Positions 1 to 7,014 of a stretch of 8,979 nt of DNA are shown here, in pieces (the stretch's first letter is position 1; every line of letters begins with the position of its first letter). This DNA comes from an uncultured Oscillospiraceae bacterium (GTDB taxonomy: Bacteria > Bacillota > Clostridia > Oscillospirales > Acutalibacteraceae), in NCBI GenBank assembly GCA_902461995.1, contig CABQAA010000065.1:1-8979 (forward strand), read 5' to 3'. The notes under the pieces were generated by a model, which was given only the letters and a program-made list of their open reading frames with translations, had not been told where the DNA came from and did not search any database. The position numbers were made by a program, and so were the translations under genes.

Positions 1-2
1 AC

Positions 3-669
3 GCCCGACCTATCCGACACAATGGCCAAGTGCCGGATAGGAACGGCAAAATTTTTTACACTTCTATTACTTCTTTATCGCACATCAGCAAACACCTTGG
101 AATTCATGCACACCCTGACATGGGAGGACAAGGTTATCTCCACTGAGGAAAAATGGCGTGCCTACGATTCCTTTAATCTTTTTGCCCAGGGCGGCTCCAT
201 GTTCTGGATTGGCACCAACTGGTGGGTAGAAACACTGAAAACCATGGTGGACGACACCGTTTTCGGCGTCCTGCCGGTTCCCATCGGCCCCAACGCCGGC
301 GGCGAGTACACCGTCTATATTCCCGCCACCAACCACACCTTCGGTATGCCCTCTACCTGTAAAAATCGGAAAGAGGCCGGCATGGTCTTCGAATATTGGA
401 TGAAGAACTGCCCCAAGGATGACCGGGGCGTCCGCGCCTCCTGGACCGATAAGGTCTTCGACACCGAATCCCTGGACATCATCGAGATGCTCTCTAAACT
501 GCCCTATACCTTTGACTGGTCCGCCCCCAACACCGCCACATATAGTACCGTCTCTCTGGGAGAGCACGGCATTCCCGACCGGACGCCTCCGGCCACCTTC
601 GTCGCTTCGGTGCAGGATTCCCTGCAGGCCGAAGCCGATCAGCTGTGGAGCCTGGCGGATCTGTCCTGA
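3..669 (+). CDS. ABC transporter extracellular sugar-binding protein, C-terminal part, 5' truncated, with probable frameshift
   Basis: This is the C-terminal half of a family 1 extracellular solute-binding protein, the receptor that delivers sugars or oligosaccharides to an ABC importer. The body is read in the frame of the TGA at 667-669. It shows the hallmarks of the family: an L-W-x-D-K-V-like segment near 118-138, FAQGGSMFW near 181-207, FGVLPVPIGPNAGG near 262-303, FGMPSTCKNRKEAG near 343-378, and a final helix ending QAEADQLW. The 5' part lies outside the window. From 3 to about 89 the sensible reading is a different frame (NGQVPDRNGKIFY and so on), and it joins the main frame if one A of the AAA at 90-92 is dropped. 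The ATG at 22 has no ribosome binding site; the signal-peptide-like stretch after it is probably an out-of-frame artefact. No permease genes are visible. Family assignment is fairly sure, and the transported sugar is unknown. Confidence 0.8.
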   Translation, partial: PDLSDTMAKCRIGTAKFFTLLLLLYRTSANTLEFMHTLTWEDKVISTEEKWRAYDSFNLFAQGGSMFWIGTNWWVETLKTMVDDTVFGVLPVPIGPNAGGEYTVYIPATNHTFGMPSTCKNRKEAGMVFEYWMKNCPKDDRGVRASWTDKVFDTESLDIIEMLSKLPYTFDWSAPNTATYSTVSLGEHGIPDRTPPATFVASVQDSLQAEADQLWSLADLS

Positions 670-702
670 CCGCCCCGAAAACGTCGGTATTTCCGCCTGT
701 CC

Positions 703-745
703 GGTGCCAAGGCGGGAAAATTCATGGATTTCCCGCCCTGGCACC
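703..745 (+). repeat. Long inverted repeat (17-base arms, 16 paired) after the binding-protein gene
   Basis: The arms at 703-719 and 729-745 are complementary at 16 of 17 positions, the exception being A710 opposite C738. They flank a nine-base loop. The RNA hairpin would be very stable and starts 33 bases after the stop codon of the binding-protein gene. No T-run follows on either strand, so it is not a canonical intrinsic terminator. An mRNA 3'-end stabiliser, a processing barrier between the transporter and hydrolase genes, or a factor-dependent terminator are all possible. Confidence 0.75.
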
Positions 746-821
746 CTGCAGATTCGCCTTATGCGGACGAGGTGTGCATTCTGCCTCCCCTTCCCTCCTC
801 ATAATTCGAAAGACATGTTGC

Positions 822-859
822 GCCAGCCTCTCCCGGGAGGGAAGGCTGGCCTTCTCCTT
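822..859 (+). terminator. Hairpin with pyrimidine-rich tail, possible weak terminator
   Basis: An eight-base stem (822-829 with 843-850, GCCAGCCT pairing with AGGCTGGC) encloses a GC-rich 13-base loop that can fold a little further. It is followed by CCTTCTCCTTA at 851-861 rather than a clean T-run. It would fit a leaky terminator or a 5' leader structure just upstream of the ribosome binding site at 881. I found no convincing -35/-10 pair in 746-894, so whether a promoter lies here is open. Confidence 0.4.
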
Positions 860-894
860 ACACAAACCACGAGAGGTATAAAGGAGGAAACCGG

Positions 895-2970
895 ATGAAA
901 CGGCTGTTGTCCATCTGCGTGGGCGCGCTTTTGCTGCTGACGCTGCCCTCCTGCCAAAAAACGCCGAATGAGGTATCGTATATGTCCAGTTCATCGCCAT
1001 CCGACGCATCGAACGCACAAACGCCTCCGGAAAACGCCGGACTGCGGATACCCGTATTTTCCAAATTCAACTTCGAGCTGCGCAACACGGCTTATACTCT
1101 TACCCTTGAAGAAGAGGGAGGCACTCCGCAAGAGATTGTCCCCTACAACGTCAAAATCAATCCCAACCGGACCCAGAACGTGCAGGCCATGGATCCAGTA
1201 CAGAACAGCCCGATGATTTCCTTCGAGATGGGCCGAAAGGCCGTCACAGTGAGAATCCGGAAAAAGGCCTCCGCCATCCGGACAGCGCAAGTCCATCCTC
1301 TTTCCGCCGGCATTGAAGCCGCCGTGACCGACGGAGAAGTCTCTTTCACCTTGACCGAACCCCGTAACGTCTGTGTGACCATCGACGGCGAACGATACGA
1401 AAAGGTCTATGTCTTCGCAGGAGAGCATTCCCAGGCTCCCTCCGGAGACAAGGTAACGGTGATCCAGCCGGGTCTGAAAAACTGCTCATCCGTCGGCACT
1501 CAGGTGTGGGCGGGCGGCTTGCGGGATATCCGGACCTATCCCGATGCGCTGACCGCGGCGGATATCGCCCGTCTCTCCTCCGGGGAGAATGTGGAGGGTT
1601 ACGATAACCGCTGGGCGCTGGAAAACGGACTGGAGAACGAGAAAAAGCCCACGGAACAGGCCACGCTATACGGGGAGCCCGCCGTCGCGGCGGATTATCA
1701 GGGCACGGGAAAAAGCGCCTTGGTGATGAACGGCTTTGAAGACTGCGTGATCACCGGCAGCCTGTCCATGGACGGAGACTTTTCGGTATCGACATGGGTC
1801 TATCTGGATCCGGAACGGACAGGGGCGGCCCGTACCATTCTCAATTATCTGCTGTTCGTCCGTTCCGACGGGACTATCGGCTCGAATATCGGGGACTGGC
1901 AGTTCCCCTATGTGAGCAGCAATACCCTCACGGCGGGCGAATGGCATCATGTGACCCTGGTGAAACAAGACCACGCGGTGACGGTCTACATCGACGGGGA
2001 AAGCGGGGGCACAGAGGAACGGCCGGAGCAGACCGGCAGCATCACTCTCATCCTGGGAAGCGGTTCCCCCATCAAGGGCGTCTATGTAAAGAACGGCGAA
2101 ACGCTGTATCTCGAGCCGGGTGCGGTGCTGCGGGGAACGGTATTTCTGTATGGCGTCAAAAACGCGGCGGTGATGGGCCGCGGCATCATCAATACGGCCG
2201 GAGAACCGGCCAACGGCATCCTCTGCGCCTTTACCGACGGCGCCTCCATCGAAGGGGTGACGGTAAACAATCCCCAGTCCTTTAATCTGGCCCTCGGCCA
2301 GAGCCGGAATGTGACGATACGGGATTTCAAATGCTTCAGCAGTTTTGGGGCGGCAGACGGCATCAACATCAAGGCCTGCCACAACATCACGGTGGAGGAC
2401 AGCTTCGTGAGGTCCAATGACGACGCCGTATCGGTTTACGCCACCAGCGTGAGCTATCTGGGCGGAACCAGCGACGTGACAGTGCGGGGAACCACTCTCA
2501 TTTCCGACGCAGGCCACGTGGTCATGACAGGCATCCACGGCCAGGAATACGGCGCCGATGTCATCGAGCGGCTGATAGTGGAGGACGTGGATATGGTGGA
2601 CAGCAAGTCCTGGAGTCCCGATTATCAGGGGGTCATGGCCGTCAATGCCGGCAACGATGTGACGGTGCGGGATGTGGAATTTCGAAATATACGAGTGGAG
2701 GATATCCGTATCAATCAGCTGCTCAATCTCCGGGTCTGCTATAACCCCGCGTATAACAAAACGCCTGGAAAAGGCGTGGAAAATATCCGTTTCATCGACA
2801 TCCGCTATACAGGCGAAAATCTGCTGCCGTCAATACTCCGGGGCTACGATGAAAACCGGACGGTAAAGGATGTCCTGCTGAGCAACGTGACAGTCAACGG
2901 CACAAAACTGACCGCCGACAGCCAGTGGCTGCAAATAGAGACGTATGTCTCCGGCGTAAACTGTGAATAA
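895..2970 (+). CDS. Lipoprotein: Ig-like domain, nested LamG-like jellyroll, GH28/GH49-type beta-helix (paralogue 1)
   Basis: Predicted surface-anchored glycoside hydrolase-like protein of 691 residues. The start is set by AAGGAGG at 881-887, seven bases before the ATG. Residues 1-20 form a lipoprotein signal (MKRL, hydrophobic core, lipobox LPSC with Cys20), then a Ser/Pro-rich linker to about 48. Residues 50-180 resemble the Ig-like N-terminal domain of GH49 dextranases and related GH28-like proteins (VPYNVKIN, HPLSAGI, VYVFA). Residues 204-392 are a ConA/LamG-like jellyroll with its segments in permuted order. From about 393 a right-handed beta-helix runs to the end, opening with GVYVKNGETLYLEPGAV. 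Candidate acidic residues are Asp488 (AADG) and Asp509-Asp510 (SNDDA); His541 sits where GH28 has its Gly-His-Gly. The GH28 Arg-Ile-Lys motif is not seen. Compared with the next two genes it has small insertions after Asp510 and after His541. It heads the three-gene array. Fold is confident; substrate and activity are not known. Confidence 0.88.
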   Translation: MKRLLSICVGALLLLTLPSCQKTPNEVSYMSSSSPSDASNAQTPPENAGLRIPVFSKFNFELRNTAYTLTLEEEGGTPQEIVPYNVKINPNRTQNVQAMDPVQNSPMISFEMGRKAVTVRIRKKASAIRTAQVHPLSAGIEAAVTDGEVSFTLTEPRNVCVTIDGERYEKVYVFAGEHSQAPSGDKVTVIQPGLKNCSSVGTQVWAGGLRDIRTYPDALTAADIARLSSGENVEGYDNRWALENGLENEKKPTEQATLYGEPAVAADYQGTGKSALVMNGFEDCVITGSLSMDGDFSVSTWVYLDPERTGAARTILNYLLFVRSDGTIGSNIGDWQFPYVSSNTLTAGEWHHVTLVKQDHAVTVYIDGESGGTEERPEQTGSITLILGSGSPIKGVYVKNGETLYLEPGAVLRGTVFLYGVKNAAVMGRGIINTAGEPANGILCAFTDGASIEGVTVNNPQSFNLALGQSRNVTIRDFKCFSSFGAADGINIKACHNITVEDSFVRSNDDAVSVYATSVSYLGGTSDVTVRGTTLISDAGHVVMTGIHGQEYGADVIERLIVEDVDMVDSKSWSPDYQGVMAVNAGNDVTVRDVEFRNIRVEDIRINQLLNLRVCYNPAYNKTPGKGVENIRFIDIRYTGENLLPSILRGYDENRTVKDVLLSNVTVNGTKLTADSQWLQIETYVSGVNCE

Positions 2971-2997
2971 CATTCTTTTCTGTCGGGAGGAGATACA

Positions 2998-5064
2998 ATG
3001 AAACGGCTTTTTTCTTTGGCGGCCTGTGCCGCCCTGCTTCTTTCTCTGGCGGCCTGCAGAAAAACTGAAGGTGGCGCCTCCTCCGGCGCAGGCGGCGCCG
3101 CCACCTCTTCCTTCTCTGCGGTGAACGCCGCTGGAGGGCTGGAAATCCCGGAATTCGCTAAGTTCAACGCCTTGATGCTCAATCAGGAATATGCGATACA
3201 AGTCAGGGAACCCGAAGGGGAATGGCAGGACATCAAAGCCTACGGCGTGCGCATCAACAACGGCCGCACACAGAACATTACATCGGACGATCCGGTCGAA
3301 ATTTCCCCGATGATCTATTTTGGTATGGGAGCTCAGCCGGTGGAAATCACCCTCCAAAAGGCGGATGCCTCTTCCGGAGGAGCCATCGAATCCGCTGAAG
3401 TGCTCCCCGCCTCCGCAGGCATCAACGTCAAGGTAGAGGGAGGCAAAGCCACCTTCACCGTCCCCTCCCCTCAGAATCTCTGCGTGCGTATCAACGGCGA
3501 GCGGTATGAAATGATTTACGTCTTCGCCAACCCCACCGATACGGACCGCCCCTCCTCCTCTACAGAGGAGGTCATTGTCGTCCCTCCCGGCAGAATCAGC
3601 GGCGATATGCTGGGAGAAAACGCCTGGAACGGTGCCATTCGGGATGTGCGGATGTATTCCCGAAGCCTGTCGGCGGCGGAAATCGGCACTCTGAAAAACG
3701 GCGGCGAGGTGTCCGACTATACGTATCGCTGGAAACTGGACAACGGATTTGAAGAGGAACACGGCGCCGGGGCAGAACAGCAATCCATTCTTGGCAACCC
3801 GGCCTTCCAACCCGCCTATCAGGGCGCGCCGGCGGGTTGCCTGACTTTTACCGGACAGGGAGAAAGCTTCTATACCGGCGTCACCCAAGACAAAGAAAAT
3901 CTTGCCGCCTACACCGTCAGCGCCTGGGTATACCGGAACAACGCCTTGAGTACCCACAATATTCTTCAGGAGCTTCTGTATGTGGAGCCGGACGGTACCA
4001 TCTGCTCCAATATCGGGAACTGGCAGTTCCCTTATAAGAGCAGCAACAAGCTGACGGCAGGGAAATGGCAGCTGGTCACCCTGGTGAAGAACGGCAACGA
4101 CGTGACCGTCTACATCGACGGAGAGAGCGGCGGCACAGAAACCCGGTCCGATCAGGAAAGCCCCTACGGCATCACCATCGGCAGCGGCGGACGGGTGCGG
4201 GGTGTCTATCTCAAGGACAACCAGACCTTTTATCTCTCCCCCGGCGCGGTTTTCCATGGCACAGTCATAGCTAACGGTGTCAAAAATGTCAAAATCGCCG
4301 GCAGCGGCATCATCGACATCACCCCGGGCAGTGCCTCCCAGACCTGTTACAACGGCATTATCATTTCCCATTCGGAAAACGTATCCGTCGAAGGAGTCAT
4401 CATCAACAACCCCCGTTTCTTTTCGGTGCGTACCCTGAACTCCAAGAACGTGACCTGGCACAATGTGAAAGTCTTCAGCAGCTACGGTCCCTCCGACGGC
4501 TGCAACATCGTGGGCAGCGAACAAGTAACGGTGGACGGCTGCTTTATCCGCAGCAACGACGACGGTGTTTCCATTTCGGGCGGCTCCAAGAATATCACCG
4601 TCCAAAACAGTGTTGTGGCCAACGACGCGGCCCACACCTTCTTCATCGGCCAGTCCGACACCGTGTTGGTGGAGAACGTGGACGTTCTGGACAGCAAACA
4701 ATTCGGCGCCGGCTACCAGGGGGTGCTCGGCGTCTGCGCCGATAACGGCGCCGTCACACAAAACATCCGCTTCAACAATATCCGGATAGGGGATATCCGC
4801 AACAACGACCTGTTTTACGTCGCCGTGCAGTATGATTATTCCTACAGCCAAGTGCCCGGCCAAGCGGTAAAAAACGTTACCTTCTCCAATATCACCTATA
4901 ACGGCAAAGGTTTTGAGCCTTCCAGCATACAGGGATATGCGGAGGATCGGCGGGTGGACGGCGTGCATTTTGAAAATGTGGTCGTCAACGGTCAAAAGCT
5001 CACCGGAGCCGACGAAAAAGTCATCATTGTCGGACAGTTTGCGAACAACATCACCTTCTCATAA
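2998..5064 (+). CDS. Lipoprotein: Ig-like domain, nested LamG-like jellyroll, GH28/GH49-type beta-helix (paralogue 2)
   Basis: Predicted surface lipoprotein of 688 residues, 27 bases after the preceding stop and so probably co-transcribed. GGAGG at 2986-2990 gives the start with seven-base spacing. Residues 1-20 form the lipoprotein signal (core ending SLAAC, Cys20), and 21-47 are a Gly/Ala/Ser linker. The Ig-like domain is about 48-178 (YGVRIN, LPASAGI, MIYVFANP). The jellyroll is about 209-398; it begins with NGAIRDVRMYSRSLSAAEI, continues with YRWKLDNG and DGTICSNIGNWQFPY, and ends with VTVYIDGESGG. The beta-helix starts at GVYLKDNQTFYLSPGAV (402) and runs to the end. Asp500 (PSDG), Asp521-Asp522 (SNDDG) and His546 (DAAH) are the likely active-site residues; the GH28 Arg-Ile-Lys triad is absent. 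It is visibly closer to the third paralogue than to the first, also at the DNA level around the active site. Probably a polysaccharide hydrolase, with specificity unknown. Confidence 0.88.
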   Translation: MKRLFSLAACAALLLSLAACRKTEGGASSGAGGAATSSFSAVNAAGGLEIPEFAKFNALMLNQEYAIQVREPEGEWQDIKAYGVRINNGRTQNITSDDPVEISPMIYFGMGAQPVEITLQKADASSGGAIESAEVLPASAGINVKVEGGKATFTVPSPQNLCVRINGERYEMIYVFANPTDTDRPSSSTEEVIVVPPGRISGDMLGENAWNGAIRDVRMYSRSLSAAEIGTLKNGGEVSDYTYRWKLDNGFEEEHGAGAEQQSILGNPAFQPAYQGAPAGCLTFTGQGESFYTGVTQDKENLAAYTVSAWVYRNNALSTHNILQELLYVEPDGTICSNIGNWQFPYKSSNKLTAGKWQLVTLVKNGNDVTVYIDGESGGTETRSDQESPYGITIGSGGRVRGVYLKDNQTFYLSPGAVFHGTVIANGVKNVKIAGSGIIDITPGSASQTCYNGIIISHSENVSVEGVIINNPRFFSVRTLNSKNVTWHNVKVFSSYGPSDGCNIVGSEQVTVDGCFIRSNDDGVSISGGSKNITVQNSVVANDAAHTFFIGQSDTVLVENVDVLDSKQFGAGYQGVLGVCADNGAVTQNIRFNNIRIGDIRNNDLFYVAVQYDYSYSQVPGQAVKNVTFSNITYNGKGFEPSSIQGYAEDRRVDGVHFENVVVNGQKLTGADEKVIIVGQFANNITFS

Positions 5065-5072
5065 ATGAAGGC

Positions 5073-5079
5073 AAAGGAG
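5073..5079 (+). promoter_or_regulatory. Ribosome binding site AAAGGAG that sets the start of paralogue 3 at 5089
   Basis: AAAGGAG lies nine bases before the ATG at 5089. The earlier in-frame ATG at 5065 directly abuts the TAA of the preceding gene and has only CACCTTCTCATAA before it, with no ribosome binding site. The site itself would fall inside the coding region if 5065 were the start. The 5089 start also brings the protein directly onto the Ig-like domain, as expected for a copy without signal peptide and linker. Confidence 0.75.
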
Positions 5080-5088
5080 TTCATTGTC

Positions 5089-6996
5089 ATGAACCAGACG
5101 CTGCAAATTCCAGTCTTTTCAGAAGACAACGCCTATCTGCGCAGTCACGACTACCGTATTTTCTTACGGAATCCGGGGGAATCCTGGCTCCCCATCGTTC
5201 CCTATAACGTGCGGATAAACCATAACTTCCAACAGAATATCCTCCTTTCCGATCCGGTCAAGCACTCGCCCATGATTGCCTTCGGCATGGGCGACGGGCC
5301 GGTGGAGGTCCTTCTGGAAAAGGCGGACGGTCCCATCTGGACGACGGAGGTGCTCCCCGCTTCGGCGGGGATAACCGCCCGGGTGGAAGGAGGCAAGGCC
5401 GTCTTGACCATTCCCGGCCCGCAGAATCTCTGCGTACGGATCAATCGGGAACGGTACGAAATGGTCTATATCTTCGCCAATCCTTTGGAGGAGGCGCCAG
5501 CGCCTTCGGAGGACGTCATCGTCATCCCTCCGGGCCATACCGAAGCGGGGTTCGTTGGCACCGGCGTCTGGTACGGCGCTATTCGGGACGTGCGGTTCTA
5601 CCGCCATTGCCTTTCCCAGGAAGAAATCGATTCCCTGGCGGCAGGCGGAGAGGCACCCGGCTATACCTACCGCTGGGCGCTTGACGGCAGCTTCGCGGAG
5701 GAGGGAGGGCACGGTGACCCCTCTCTCCTGGGGAGTCCCGCCTTTGCGGCTGCATATCACGGCGCGCCCGCCCTGGTCTTTGACGGGTACTGCGACCGCT
5801 TCGACACCGGAACGGCGCTGCCGCTGGAGTGGGCGGACTCCTATAGCCTCTGCGCCTGGGTTTATCTGGAGGGAGGCGCGCCCCAGAGCCGTCAGATTCT
5901 GCAGGAACTGCTCCACATCTACGCCGACGGAACGGTCTGCTCGAATATCGGCCGATGGGAATTCCCCTACCGCAGCCGCAACCGTCTGGAGCCCGACAGC
6001 TGGCACCATCTAACCCTGACCAAGAGCGGCAATGACGTGACTGTCTATATTGACGGCGAAAGCGGAGGCACCGAAACCCGGGAACCCCAGACCCGGGGCT
6101 ACGGCCTGGTCATCGGGGCCGGTGACATGCAGCAGGGGATTTATCTCAAGGACAACCAGACCCTCTATCTCTCCCCCGGTGCGGTCCTTCACGGCACTGT
6201 CAACATCGCCGGGGCCAGCCATGTCCACGTCTGCGGCAGCGGCATCATTGATATCACCCCGCAGGGGGACTATCAAACCTGTTACAACGGCATTATCATC
6301 ACCAATGCCCGGGATGTAGAGATTTCCGGTGTCGTCGTTAACAACCCCCGCTTTTTCTCGGTACGGACGCTGCATTCCGGAGATGTGGCCTGGCACAATG
6401 TAAAAATCTTCAGCAGCTACGGTCCCTCCGATGGCTGCAACATCAGCGGCAGCGAGCGGGTGACGGTGGACGGTTGTTTCATCCGCTGCAACGACGACGG
6501 CTTCTCCTTGTCGGGTAACTGCCGGAACGTGGCCATCCGGGACACCATCCTCATCAACGACGCCGCCCACGGCTTCTTTATCAGCTCGGCGCAAGATGTG
6601 CAGGTGGAAAATCTGGATATCCTGGACAGCAAGCAGCCGGATTTCGGCTTCCAGGGCGTGTTCGGCGTCTGCGCGGACAACGGCGCGATCATCCGCGACA
6701 TCGCCTTCCAAAACATTCGGGTGGGGGCGTTCCTCCACAACAAACTGTTTGAAGTCTGCGTCATGTTCAACCCCACATATTCCCAGGAACCGGGCCGGAT
6801 GGTGGAAAATGTCACCTTTGAGGATATCGAGTATACCGGCTTCGGCCATCTGCCCTCCGTCATCCGGGGATATGATGCACAAAGCGGCGTCAAAGGCGTC
6901 CATTTTCATCATGTCACCGTCAACGGTAAATGTCTCGAAGAGGAGGACGGCGTGGTTAAGGCAGGCGACGGCGCCCTGGACGTCACCTTCGATTGA
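5089..6996 (+). CDS. Signal-less Ig-like domain, nested LamG-like jellyroll, GH28/GH49-type beta-helix protein (paralogue 3)
   Basis: Predicted cytoplasmic paralogue of 635 residues. It begins MNQTLQIPVF and enters the Ig-like domain at once, with no signal peptide or linker; an ATG at 5065 would only add eight polar residues. Domains are: Ig-like about 5-132 (VPYNVRIN, LPASAGI, MVYIFANP); permuted jellyroll about 160-345 (YGAIRDVRFYRHCLSQEEI first, then YRWALDG, DGTVCSNIGRWEFPY, VTVYIDGESGG); and beta-helix from 350 to the end (GIYLKDNQTLYLSPGAV). Asp448 (PSDG), Asp469-Asp470 (CNDDG) and His494 (DAAH) match the second paralogue; no Arg-Ile-Lys motif is seen. It lies 24 bases after the second paralogue and 32 bases before the GH78 gene, which also lacks a signal. 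This suggests the two act together on imported oligosaccharides (inference). The fold is well supported; hydrolysis of a specific linkage is not. Confidence 0.88.
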   Translation: MNQTLQIPVFSEDNAYLRSHDYRIFLRNPGESWLPIVPYNVRINHNFQQNILLSDPVKHSPMIAFGMGDGPVEVLLEKADGPIWTTEVLPASAGITARVEGGKAVLTIPGPQNLCVRINRERYEMVYIFANPLEEAPAPSEDVIVIPPGHTEAGFVGTGVWYGAIRDVRFYRHCLSQEEIDSLAAGGEAPGYTYRWALDGSFAEEGGHGDPSLLGSPAFAAAYHGAPALVFDGYCDRFDTGTALPLEWADSYSLCAWVYLEGGAPQSRQILQELLHIYADGTVCSNIGRWEFPYRSRNRLEPDSWHHLTLTKSGNDVTVYIDGESGGTETREPQTRGYGLVIGAGDMQQGIYLKDNQTLYLSPGAVLHGTVNIAGASHVHVCGSGIIDITPQGDYQTCYNGIIITNARDVEISGVVVNNPRFFSVRTLHSGDVAWHNVKIFSSYGPSDGCNISGSERVTVDGCFIRCNDDGFSLSGNCRNVAIRDTILINDAAHGFFISSAQDVQVENLDILDSKQPDFGFQGVFGVCADNGAIIRDIAFQNIRVGAFLHNKLFEVCVMFNPTYSQEPGRMVENVTFEDIEYTGFGHLPSVIRGYDAQSGVKGVHFHHVTVNGKCLEEEDGVVKAGDGALDVTFD

Positions 6997-7014
6997 TTTC
7001 CCGCCTCATGTGTG

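Larger units (their letters stand above)
895..6996 (+). repeat. Tandem array of three paralogous genes
   Basis: Three genes with the same three-domain architecture follow one another with gaps of 27 and 24 bases. Copies two and three keep long nearly identical DNA stretches around the helix start (4207-4227 and 6142-6162 are identical) and around the SDG motif (near 4456-4509 and 6391-6444, only a few differences). Copy one is more diverged but still alignable throughout. Two rounds of tandem duplication is the simplest history, with loss of the signal peptide in copy three or its gain in the others. Confidence 0.85.

Noticed and set aside
22..90. Signal peptide or lipoprotein-like start (MAKCRIGTAKFFTLLLLLY)
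   Set aside because: No ribosome binding site precedes it, and the other frame of the same bases gives a convincing binding-protein sequence that joins the main frame by a one-base change.
85..744. Minus-strand open frame of 219 codons over the binding-protein gene
   Set aside because: Antisense to a recognisable solute-binding protein, with no ribosome binding site or domain identified.
645..881. Small + strand open frame of 78 codons in the gap before paralogue 1
   Set aside because: It overlaps the end of the binding-protein gene and both hairpins. No ribosome binding site was seen at its start, and the composition is not protein-like.
800..882. Possible -10 boxes CATAAT (800-805) and TATAAA (877-882) for the hydrolase genes
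   Set aside because: Neither has a recognisable -35 element at proper spacing, and the second overlaps the ribosome binding site.
1666..2538. Minus-strand open frame of 290 codons inside paralogue 1
   Set aside because: Antisense shadow with the same biased composition. No domain was recognised and it lies wholly within a well-supported gene. Similar shadows at 5164-6009, 6010-6912 and 7875-8933 were rejected for the same reason.
2830..4995. Open frame of about 720 codons on the minus strand, opposite paralogues 1 and 2
   Set aside because: It is antisense to two genes with clear domains and signals. Its translation is rich in Gly/Val/Asp/His with no recognisable motif, as expected from codon bias in GC-rich DNA.
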